A DNA stretch of 64,000 nt, from contig NC_092576.1 in assembly GCF_037975245.1 (NCBI RefSeq), positions 42,131,111 to 42,195,110 of the forward strand, given 5' to 3'. Source of the DNA: Apostichopus japonicus (Eukaryota > Echinodermata > Holothuroidea > Aspidochirotida > Stichopodidae). The stretch's first letter is position 1, and each line of letters begins with the position of its first letter. Position numbers and translations under genes: made by a program. The notes under the pieces are model-generated. The model was not told where the DNA came from. It did not search any database and worked only from the letters and a program-made list of their open reading frames with translations. Positions 36,792 through 59,900 of the stretch are shown here, in pieces.

Positions 36792-38049
36792 CTTGAATAT
36801 CACGTAACTTCGTAATAGGAGAAAGAGAACCGACGAGAAGAGACAGAGGTAACAAACAATCAATGAATCTGTAAAATAAAACGTGATTTGTGGGTGGTGA
36901 ATGCGTTATATGATTGAGTCGTGTTCATGTTATCCACCATTTATTAAGTAACTATATTGTAAAGTTAGGATGCATCCGTAATTAAGAATTATCGCGTTCC
37001 GAGCTTCTCTGCATAATTATTTATTAACTGTACTCGCCTGTTCTCAGAGAGAACGAATCAGTTTTTGCTTTAATGTCTTATTCTGGTGTTCACACTACAC
37101 AATAGTAAAATACTACACATGAAGTACAATCCCTTTAACTTTATTCTAATCAACAACAACACTATCACGTTACAGTATGTATACATCAATCATCCAGCTA
37201 AACGTTGTACTCATGGACACAGTTCCACAGTTTGCTGGTTGGTCATTTATCGTTCACTAAGTTAACGTAAATAGAAACATAACAGTAAGTGGTATACGAT
37301 TACTTACGACAATTTCCGCAGCCGTTGGCATTGTTGCGCAAACGACAATAGTCCTATGACTTGGTCCTGAGTAAATTCTTTTCCATTGTTCGTTTTTATT
37401 TGTATTTCCTCTAAGGTTGACGATACAGGCACACGTTTTCCATTTTCCAGGGTTATGTTATGTTGGTCCGCCGAGCTAAATGATTTTAGTCCCAAAATGG
37501 CAATCTTGAGGCAAACACGTTTTTGAAATTATTAGACAATCTTGCGCAGTCAAGAGCAATATTTGTTAATATCGGTATTTGTTGTATTCATATAGTTACA
37601 AACACAAAACACATCTTTATCTACATTTTTACAGACAAGATGTTTCATGCAATCCAAATTGACGATGTATCACATTACAAAACTTTAAACCGACGAAAAA
37701 TATTGAAAAAGTTTGTGTGTGAGATATTGTTTTCGATTATATGAAAGGGTATAAGGATAAAGCCCGTGATTTCCTTATTTGGAGTTGTATAATCACTACC
37801 AACCATTATTATTAATATAATGTCCAATTACAAACACTTCTCGTTGCATCAGTACTGGCTAACAAACTTTGAAATAGTATCATAAGTTGTCGAAGTATGG
37901 ACTTAGTCTAGCACATGCAGCTTAATGTTTTCAATAATGTAATATAGATAAGCTGTATAGCATTTGTATCTGGCTAAATATTACAATTTACTCACGTCAG
38001 AAGTGAAAGATTCCTTTGAACCGAGGTCCAGTTTTCCAACGTTAAGATC
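36792..38049 (-). pseudogene. First LRR-like module after the NACHT exon (A, B, C exons)
   Basis: Three exons join in phase: 38049-37997 (53 nt, DLNVGKLDLGSKESFTSD), 37504-37308 (197 nt, FSSADQHNITLENGKRVP to QVIGLLSFAQQCQRLRKL) and 36868-36792 (77 nt, FIDCLLPLSLLVGS to TKLRDIQ). Phases are 1-0, 0-2 and 2-1, the same as in the downstream modules. The module could receive the phase-1 output of a NACHT exon, but the NACHT exon as it stands runs into a stop at 38323. Confidence 0.55.
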
Positions 38050-38322
38050 TGTTGGAGATACGTAATCCCAAAATTGACAAAAGATCGAAATAAATGAGAA
38101 GAAAGTTTTAAACGTTTCTGTTAGCATAACGTATTAAAACTCTTCATGGTTTACCGGTTACTTCATTAACTTATATTGTCATATTAGTTTATTGTATGGA
38201 TGTTTCAAATGTATCCTATCATAAGTCTCGCAGATATCATGAAGTTGAGTCTTGAGAAATATATAGGCCTAGTTATTTTGTTTTGTCACTTTAGAGAACG
38301 TCCGCCTTTAGCTTAGACGGCG

Positions 38323-38961
38323 CTATAAGGCATGAATGCCTGAATTATCTTCCTCTCCATGGACAAATTTGTAAATATAACGGCCACGTGATTCCTCGTC
38401 ACATCCGGTGAGACGAAGCATAACAGCTTTTGCGTCCAATCCATCAGACGTGCATGAAAGCCTTGTTGAAATGATGACTCTTACTTCAGGGAACATTTCA
38501 CCTTTTATGATATCACTTATATCAGAATTCAACTTTGAGTCAGCAATTTCATCAAGTCCTTCCAAAAATATCACTCTGCTCGATGCCAAATTTAAGATAT
38601 TCTCAATTTTGTTATTGGTATGTAAACCTCGTTTGTTTTTCGGAAGAAGCAATTCTCTAATCGTTTGATATATTGAAGTCATCCCAGCCACACGTCTCAG
38701 TTGCAGTAATATGAATACCTGCACATCGTTCAAAGGGGATAAATCTTTACTGAGAGGTTGCCAGTCGGCGGCGGCTTTAAGAAAGAGTGTCGATTTACCG
38801 TGGCCTGGATCTTTTGAATTGATCACACTTGGCTTTAATATATCATGGTACGAAGTTAGCCGAAGGTTCCCAGGTGAAGCTAGGACGTTGCCAAGATCAA
38901 CTTCGTCACCATTTTTATGTAACTTGATACTAACATCATCGAAAACTTTATCCACATTACT
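38323..38961 (-). pseudogene. NACHT domain remnant downstream of the premature stop
   Basis: This is the same exon and frame as the receptor tail, after TAA 38964-38962. The P-loop reads SKDPGHGKSTLFLKAAADW; the first glycine of the Walker A pattern is lysine. The Walker B region reads RVIFLEGLDEI. Sensor-like VRVIISTR follows. The frame ends after GEEDNSGIHAL, so the helical half of a normal NACHT module is missing. NACHT NTPases drive assembly of NLR-type immune receptors; here the domain looks disabled by the upstream stop, the P-loop change and the 3' truncation. If translated by readthrough it would be a cytoplasmic domain of the Ig receptor. Confidence 0.8.
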
Positions 38962-50079
<11,118 letters not shown>

Positions 50080-50632
50080 CTGAAATTTGGAGAGAAGAGA
50101 AAACGTTCTAATGAAAGACTGCGTAGATTTATCAGTTGGTTTAATCGTATATGCTATAGCAGGATCTCTAGTTTGCCATTAGAGAATATCATGCTATGAT
50201 CGCAACGTCATGCCGTTTAACTTATACTGGTATCTCAAAGTAAAAAAAAAAACATATGCACTTGAAAGGTCGCGTGTCTTTGATATAACATTTGCCTATC
50301 CTATGTGCTCTTACTTTCGCCAAGGTTATTCCTGAAATGTATGTATCACTACCAAGTCGTGATCAATAATTGACTATTATATTGTTTGCGCTAAGGATAC
50401 ATATTGCTAAGATAATTGACGAAAGGACTTTAACCTCCATTCTTAACTGTTAATCAATGTCGATGCGAAAGTGATAGGAAAAATATATACACTAGTCGCT
50501 TGGATACGATTGTTTATATACATGAGTTTATATTTGCCTCTCCTAGCTTGTTACTATTAACTTTCTTTGCCATGTAGTCATATACTATATGACACAACGT
50601 ATGCTCTCATACAAGTCAGATATATTGTCATC
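50080..50632. promoter_or_regulatory. Shared divergent promoter region of two receptor genes
   Basis: 553 bp between the two start codons, which point away from each other. No TATA box is obvious. A STAT-like word TTCCTGAAA lies at about 50331, which is weak evidence. The 5' untranslated exons, if any, are unknown, so the true promoter spacing could be smaller. Confidence 0.45.
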
Positions 50633-50969
50633 ATGCGTTCATTCGTGTCTTGTTTTGCCTTTTCTCTAGGTTTGTGGTGTTCCTTCATTCCTTCGTTTAC
50701 AACTATTAAATTCTACACACATGATGTAATTCAGTCGCGTTCAATATCATTGGACGGTTGTCATCATTCTAGTCTTGACAACGATTGGACGTTTCAGGAC
50801 GAGATATTGGTTGTTCATAATGTTATCGTTAATCCGATATTTGGCGACACGATTCGTATGTTGGGCAACAACTCACTTCATATATCAAATGTTTCATTGA
50901 TGCATGAAGGAACCTATAAATGTCAACGATCATCAAATGTGTTGGTGGAACATAACCTGCTGGTTGAGA
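50633..50969 (+). CDS. Signal peptide and Ig1 exon of the pseudokinase receptor
   Basis: 337 nt, ends in phase 1 at GAGA|GTAAGT. It encodes NNSLHISNVSLMHEGTYKCQ; the motif NVSxMHE is shared with the first Ig of the divergent gene. N-glycosylation sites NNS and NVS are present. Confidence 0.85.
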
Positions 50970-53900
50970 GTAAGTACAATTTTATATTGTAACAATACTG
51001 AAAATTTAAAGTTAAGTCAATTTAATGACAAATATATTTATTTTGATTTGCTTATTTATGGTAAGTTTGAATAGTGTAACTATTTTAAGGTCAGGTATTC
51101 TAACTACAAATGTGGTGTGATGATGTTCTCAGTGACAAACATTAAAACAAATTAAAGTTCACCTTACATGATAATATACTGTAACGTTTCTTGTGCACAC
51201 AATTATATGTTTTGACCGTTTAAATGTATACATATTAATGAATTTGTTTAAATAGTGTTTAAAGTTTGATTCACTCATATTTCCTTGTTTGGTATTCAGT
51301 AAGCGCCTTGCTTTATTTTAAACATTGATTTTAATTTTATATTACTACTTTTGTGTAGTCTAGACTACTACACAAACTTTTGATACTAAAGTCAGGCGCG
51401 TATCCAGGATTTTCTAACCCGGGGGGCGCGAATTACTATCTAAGCGGAGCGCCACCATCGGTTGGCGCGGAGCGTACAAGAAAATTTCTGGTTTTGATAC
51501 CCCCAGATCACCGGAAATGGCACTTCTCGGGCTTGAAAATGAGCAACCAGATGTAGACTTTTGCCTGAGAACCAAGTATTTCCCAAAAGTTCTTTCCATC
51601 CATAACCTTTTTGAAGATTGTCACCAGTCACTCATCATGTTCGACCTCATTGCATGTCCTATGGATCATTGCTGTTGTAGGTTATTGTACGTCACGACCC
51701 ACTATTTTCGAAAGCCCCACTTTTCAAGGTTTTAAGCCCATTACTTGTTAAGAATTTGAAAATTCACTTTTCTCGTGAATAAAATCACTTCAAAACATAC
51801 CCATAATGTTGCACAAAATTCAATCTATAGACAACCAATATAGAAAAACCTCCTTGAATCACTAACAGACAGGTCAAAATTGAACTAGTAGAGGAAAGTA
51901 TGATGACGAATGTTGGTCAGGAAATTTTCGAAAATTCCGACACAGTTCATGTATTGGTGTAGAAATAGTAAAACCTCTTATAATGGCTTTTACAAAACTT
52001 GGTTGAAGGAACAGAACAATAGCAGATATTTCCGATATCAGGTATATCGAGACCGAACACTTCACTCATAGGCGTAGGTCCCGTAGGAGGCGGGGGCTGC
52101 AGCCCCCCCCCAATTGTTTTCCGATTTTTTTCGGGCACCTACTGAAAGAAAAATATATAGCAATGAATAGCTTAAAATGATCTCCTTGGTAATTTAAATA
52201 AAGTTCTAAGCTTGGCCGACATTACTACTGTAAAAGAGAGTTTTGACATAAATGGATCTGTGTGGTTTTTCTCCATCTACATAAGACATTTGGTTGTTTA
52301 CATTAACATCCGGCGGTATACTGTGCAACTTTCACTGACCGTAAGGTACACGATGCCATACAATGTAATGACCGATCTTGCCTATATGATATTGGCATCG
52401 ACATGTTGAATGCGCGCTTTGCGCGCGAAAAATTTTGGCTTTTTTCGGGCAAGTCATCAGAGCCCCCAAATCCAATCTGGCTCCTACGCCTTTGACTACA
52501 CACATTGACAGTTTTTGAGGCTGTTCATCGAAGAACATGCATTTCAATGCTCATTGATATGATGTTATATCTGCTCTTTGCTTTACAAATTCGAACAGGC
52601 GTGTAGCGAGTAATTGCCAAGGGAGCTAGGGCGAAGCCTGTAGGCAAACTATCTAAGCGAAGCGCCACCATGAGTTGGCGCGAAGCGTACAAGAAAAATT
52701 TTGGCCGAAAATGCCTCCCAGATCGCTGGAAATGACACTTCCCAGGCCTCGTAAGTTGCATCTAAGCATTGTCTATTTTGAAATTACTAGCGATGTCATA
52801 AAGAAAATTTGCTCGGGGGCGGTCGCCCCCTTCCCGAAATGCGTTATGTTCCCCGACGACTCGGTCGAGTTCAAGTACATTAGTGAGAGAGGAAAAACGG
52901 AAACGTCAAAAATGGAGTTGGCGGGGTAAGGGGTAGGGTGAGGCGCACACCCCCTCCGTAATCCTTGATCTGTCACTAGCTACCCTGTGTATATAATAGG
53001 GATCTTACTCTTCCCGAGGTCTTGGCTATCTTCTACTCCCTCCTTTTCTCCTTTTTCTCTCTTTTTTCTTTTCTTTCCCTTCCTTCCTCTCCTCCTTTTC
53101 TTTTTTCCCCTCCTTTTCCCTTTTTTCTTCTCTTTTTTTTCTCTCCCCTTTTCCTTATCCGGGGGGCGCGCGCCCCCAACGCCCCCCCCCCCCTGGATAC
53201 GCACCTGAAAGTAGTTACTTTGATTTGCTTAATTATGGTAAGTCTGAAGATTGAGCTTACGGGTTTGAAGATAAGTAGAGCAGATTTAATACTTGGAGGC
53301 TTTATTTATCAAAGACTGTTAAAAATGTTCACCAAGGGCTTTATTTTCACGATAACGTGGGTTAGTGTATTTTGTATAATACTTTCAACAATGTAGCGCT
53401 TAATATTTCATTGGTATTTGTGCCGTCACGTTCTTTTATTGCAGTATAATTGTTAACGTCCATTGTGCTACAAATTATGTTATTAAATTGGTTGCAAGAT
53501 ATTATACTATGAGATACACGGTTAATAACTCGATTCCCATCACGTTGAACATTACTATACTTATTGTAACGTATAATTCACTATCCAGGGCTCTTCACTG
53601 TGCATATATCGGTGCATAAAAGTAGCAAAAAAACGCGGGAATGACTTCTGCACTGCGATGACTTAGGAAACTTAGGAGACAATATTTAGGACGATCTGCG
53701 ACAGAGATAAATTGTATTTAAATTGACTCATTGCTGAATATTTCTGGGGTGGGGGGATAGGGGAGGATCTGGGAAAGTTATATTCAAAAGTTACTTCCAT
53801 AGAGCCAGTTAATAAGATACGAAAACTTTTTGTAGTGTAATTTTAGAAAAAGGAAAGCACTTTACACTCTACTTTATGTTATCACTAATTAATTTGAGGT

Positions 53901-56900
53901 AAGGCTAACATGATCTTAAGTCGTTAATGATTTACTTGTCAACATAGCTAAATAAACAAAATACTTAGTACAAACACTGCTTGAAAGAAGTGAAGTTACA
54001 CGTAAAGTTCCTATCGAAAGTACATATTTGTTCATAATTAATAGCATTATGCCACTTGGGCACTTCAACCATCAAAATGTAGGGCTTAATCACAATTAAT
54101 TTAGGAGGAAACTTAATTGAATTAAGGAAATGAAACCTAAAACTACAGAGGTGAAGAATGAACATTTTGTTGATATTAGGTTAATGCAAACTGTAATGCT
54201 GTCATCAGAGAAATTCAGAAAATTACATCTTTCATTGTTTTTCTTTATAATAGTTTAATCATATTGGAGGAATTTTTAAATAATATTTCTACATGTTGAT
54301 GAAATTAAATAGGAAAATTCATGTGTAAGCTATGGAAATGTATTCGTTTAAATTATAAGGAAAAAACAAAGGAAGCTGTTTACATTCTAACAATACTAAG
54401 CTACCATTCTAGTGAGACAGTAATTACCTGCTTATTCCCAAGAAGATGTTTGGTAATAATATAAAGATTAGGAGGATGATAGAAGTCATAAAAACTTACA
54501 GTCATTTCTTTGTAATGTAATGCAATGTAAATTGTCCAGCATGTTAAAATGTAAACAGTTGACTTTATTCGTACATACTATACGCTGGTATAGTTAAGCG
54601 ATTCCAAATAGGCTGGTAAAACGTTTTCTGAGATCATTGGTTTAAACACGTGCAAAAGTCATGCTATATGTCGTTCATTGCATTGAAGTGAGTAAATGCT
54701 TGTTAAAAGATGTATCAAAGGTACTTCAAAATAACTCTTCATGTGAACGATTCTTTTAAAAATCATTTCCTCTACCTCAGCTGCATTGTAAACGTGATTT
54801 TTACATTTGTTTTGATTTGAAATATATTTTTTTAAGGATTGCCGTGACGCTTAACTAATTAGTTATCATGCTCGAGCCTCAAAGCCAAGAAGTTCTAGCT
54901 TATATTTCACCTTGCAGTTTCTGTATCATTAAGCCTTCTTTAATTAATAAATGATTTGTTTTTCCTTCTTACCAGCTATTCCAGAAGTACATTTAAAAAT
55001 AGCAGGTCAACCCCAAGATGAATACGTAGTGATCGATGGAAGTGACATGGTAGTAGCAGTATGTCAGGCCAATGGAACAAGACCTGACCTTAACCTGACT
55101 TGGTTGATAGACAACCAGAATATCGATCTATTTAAAGCTGCTGAAGTTGTAGCCAAGAAAGTCGATATTAGAGATAACTTCTATACCTTGGAGACAAGAT
55201 TGTCTTTTCCGTACGAGCAGAGTCATGGAAACGTTACTTGCGTTCTAAATGGCGTATGGCAGAAACGTCGTTGTGCTTCCTTTGTAATGCAAAAAGGTGA
55301 CATATTCTTATGTTGTTATCGATGGTAATTTTGTGTAAATAGAAATTTAATAGTGGTCATTGATTTAGGTATAAATTCGTCCTTGGTATGATAAAATTGT
55401 TATTTCGAGACTACGATATGAAGTGCGATTATTTTCGGTGAAATTTAGCCATGTTTTGTTATTCCCAATAAATATTTGGATATGTTCACTATTTAATTCT
55501 CAAGTGTATAGTCTATCCTAATCAATATCAAATATTTATCTGTCCCAGGTTTTTCTGTTTAAGGTCGCTAGTATTATTGTATAGTCTACTTTGTGTAAAG
55601 AACGTTAACGGCAGGATACTAAATGGTTTGCATTCATTCTTCTGTTTGTGTATAATTTGTTTCCATGGAGCAAGGTATAATCTGTATCTTAATTCATTAG
55701 CCGTATATACACATACATTTTAATAAACACGTTTCCACCAATTGCATGTTCAGTTGCACAAGGCAACTTTGAAGAAATACATGCCAATTAATATAGTTTG
55801 TTTCTTTCCCTTTCTAGAGAAAAATGTCTCAGAAGAGGGAGAAGTTCCTGTCCCACAACATCGTGTTAATTACGCCATTCTTATAACTATTTTCGGATCA
55901 GTAACCATTCTTGGTATATTTTGTGCTCTCTTTATCTGGAAAGTGTATGGTAAGAAACCTTGAAAATATATCCGCAATCTATACAGTAACCATCTCTCCC
56001 TTACAAATTTTACTGCTAGTACCTCCGTGAAATTGGTTCAAAAAATATAACTCTGCTTTTCACTATACAGATTGTCGTAAACAGACTAAGTCCATCGGGT
56101 AAGTGAGTCTTCTAAAACAGTTTTAATACTTTAAAGAGTATAAAATATAGTCAAAGCCAGGATAATTCTTGTAAATTTCCAAATCATAATATAAATTACG
56201 TCATGTTATAAGACGTGAATTAATGATCTGATCACAAAGTGGCCAATATATCTCTCAGAAAAAAAAGTTATGAAAAACGTATTAAACATACCAACACGAA
56301 ATATTTCACAATAATTGTCATTATCCAATACAGTATTTGATATTTGGTGTCAATAATGTTTGATAATTGTATGGAAATGTTATCTAATGAAATAAAAGTT
56401 AGTTTTGATTTTCAATTTCAGAAAAGAAGACCCAGCAAAGGACAAATCGTTTCAAAATGGTATTTATATTTAATGACATTTTTCGTTAAAGCAGAACTGA
56501 TTCAGAGGTAATCTTGAACAAACTACACCCATTCGTTTTATCAATTTCACAATGCAGTGAGCACTTTTCTAATTCAAAGTCTGATATTTGTCTGCTATCT
56601 ATCTTTCTATTTAGATAACACGGGGAGATATCCAACGATTCATGAGTAAGTATTATGCCGTTGTAATTACACTTGGGAGTGGAGCGTGTTATTGAGTAAC
56701 CTCCCTCTTGCCTTTCACTCCTACCAAGTACGTCTTTGTTACATATGTATATTAATATATGAAGCAACATCTCTGGTTAACTGTTACTGTTCCGATCTAT
56801 TTTTTTAAGTTGTCAACTACCAAACATCCCTTCAACATCAATCGAAGACCCTGATTACATCTACGCTGATGAAAACGAAAATTCAAAAGGTAGGCCTAAT

Positions 56901-59900
56901 GCCATTATGAATAATTACATACGTTCCAAAATCATGCTTTCCATGTAACACTGTCAGGGATGCTAGTGAATAAGATTAAAGGAAAATAGTATGAAAGGAT
57001 AAGGGTAAATCCTGCATATGAACAGGAAAATTATGTGATCTCATAACCTCTACAAATTGAATCATTAGATTGTTATTGCACAATGTGATGATGTAAGTTG
57101 CAAAAGTCCGAATACCTGTGGTTTCAAATAGCCAAAAAAGTATTACATATGTAAAATTAATATGTGGCGTAACTTACAGCATGATATCAAACAACGTTTA
57201 ACTGAGGATAGTATTGTAACGCCACTTCCCTGTCTGGTGGGGCAATTTGTAAAGCTGGCGTTGGAGAAAGTAAGTCTCGACAAAAAAGATCGCAATGGAG
57301 AAGATATTTAAGTACCCGTGGCACAGTGGTACCTAATATACAGACCTTTAGCATACAAGGTTCATCGCGCTCGAGAACGTACTAATTTAAAGAAAACCGC
57401 CTATGAGTTGCGGTCACCGGTCACCAGTCTTCCGGAGACCGGAAAGCTCAACTCTTCGAACAAAGGGGAGGTGCACGATTGTTACATCAGAGTAAAAGTA
57501 GGATAGGCAAAGATTTACAACATTACTTTAAGCTTAAATCAGTTAGTACAGTATAACGAATAGCTTTCAAAAGTTAAAATACTACGCAAAATATGTTACA
57601 GTACCAAACACATACACCATACAGTTTCCATGAGAAAAAAAAAGTAGCAATTCAATGTCAGATTCTGGAAGAAGATCGCATTTCGTTGTAGCACCGAGTG
57701 TTTTTAAGTATCTTCCCTCTTTTGGGCAAATGTCTGCGCTGGTGGTACGCTTTAAAATACGACGGACGTATTATTTGTTTCGACAGAGACATATTATTTA
57801 CCATCGTATGATAAGCAAGTACAAGGGAAAATGTTCAATGTTGAGGATCTGCACCGCATATACCAGATGAAGGTGGGAGCGATATACACCAGATGGATGG
57901 GAACAATCAACCTCTCTTCGGAAGAAAAACGATGTGTCGTAGTAACAACACCAAGCGGTAAAATATATTAATATTCATCAAATATTAACTACGCGTATGT
58001 AAGTTGAGCGTCGTTTATCAAATTATGTATTTCCTGGTACACATCTAAATGCAAAATCGCTTGTGTCTGTTTCTAAACGGTATCGTACCACACATAAACC
58101 AAAAAAAAATATATTTTTCTCACATTTAGAGAACGCTTCTCAACAGAATGAAAGGAGTTGGGATCAATATGTAAAGAGAATGTTGGACATACCTGAAAAC
58201 CCAAACATCGTTACAATGGAGGGGTTCTGTGTTGATGGAGGTATTTCTACAGTTAAAGCAATTCTTTTCTGTTTTAATTACTATTAACCAATAAAGTATG
58301 TTACGCTTACCACTCTTTTCTTGAAGACCTCTCAATTCGATATATCTTGGCTCATGTCAAGGCATCCGAAATAATTTTCTTCTAAAAAAACTTATTTGCG
58401 TTATTCCAAACTAATGAATTATGTTGCCAGCCTAGACAACGTGATAACTATAAACAGGCAAATACAATGAAATATTTATGGCCAAACCTTCGCAAACGTT
58501 TATTTTCTGACAGATAAAATATGTTTGTTTCATACTCATTTGAACTGCAAAACTCTCGACAAACACTTACGAAAACCATTGGAAGGGAACATTGAGAAGA
58601 TGCCGTCGGTTGCCATGACAATCACGGAGGTGATGAAGTACGTGATGGGCATTCTGAAAGGCATGGAACTGATACACTCTTACGGGGTACTGTTTTATGT
58701 TACTTTTGAAAATATAGTATTAAGGAAATCTTCCTACTAGCATACATTTTTCGGGTATTTGATCATTACGTTTTACAAGTAAATGATTAGTTAATATTCG
58801 ACTTTTATACATCGGAAGTTCAATCAATCTATACTTGATTAAGTATACAATGTATAATTTCACCCACTATTAGCGCTGAAGTATCTGGGAAAATATCAGC
58901 CGTGGAATAATACCTGAAAAGTAAACAGAAGTTATATGTAACCGTGGGATTTATACGCGTTGTTTTTCATGGAAAAGGAAACATATTGTTGTAAGGAATA
59001 TTTGTTATAAGATTGGGGAAGTAGAGGAGAAAAATTTAACAATTTAAAGTTGTAAACATCTGTCTGTAGCTTGTTATTATATTACGTTACAAAATAGTGG
59101 TTCGAAAGGTACAATATTATCGCAAAATGGTGGTCAGAGAATTTTAACAAGAGAATAATAACACCAGTGCAAGTCTAGCGTTCCTATTCTGTGAGGATTT
59201 TCTGTTTACATCTCTCTTCGGTCTCATCAGGCAAAGAGCAAACGTCATAATCAGGAAGTTTCTGTACTTTTTTCAGTTTGTTCATCCAGGGTTATCTACG
59301 AAGAAGATCTTGCTAACTGACCAAGCAGTATGTAAATTGTATGATTTCTGTCTCACAAAGGATGCGAGACACACAGTGAGAACATACAAGAAGCAGGTAA
59401 AATGTTGAATTGAAACATTCAATGTTGACATTTATCACGGATGTGTTGTTATTAATAGACACGGAATTTTAGCAGAAGAAAAAGATTGTCGCGTTTAGTC
59501 GGCATTTCCAGATATAAATGTCTTGTGTCTAGCTAACTTACCTATGATGTGTCTCGTTTGTAGATGTTAAAGTCTACGTTGCAATCTGGTGTATGTTTGA
59601 ACACTAGTATTTGAATATGGTGATAGGGACTATTTATAGATGTTGATTCTCTTTAGCTATCAGGGATACTATCAAGAGTCACGTAGTCGCGAGGGTGCAC
59701 GTATATAAAGCATTATTTTGCGTTTGGTCGCCGTTTTCTACTTTTTTTTGACATGTCCATCGAGTGTTTTACATATATCAATCACAAAACAGCAAACTAA
59801 GATATTAGCCAAGTTTTTCTTGCCAACAATGTTAATTGATGAGTAATTAAGGATATTTGCAGAAAATGATAAAAGCGTCCAAGACAAATTCCACATTTAA

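Noticed and set aside
52980-53208. Open frames rich in Lys/Glu/Arg or Phe/Ser/Pro on the two strands
   Set aside because: They come from a long C/T tract inside the non-autonomous transposon.
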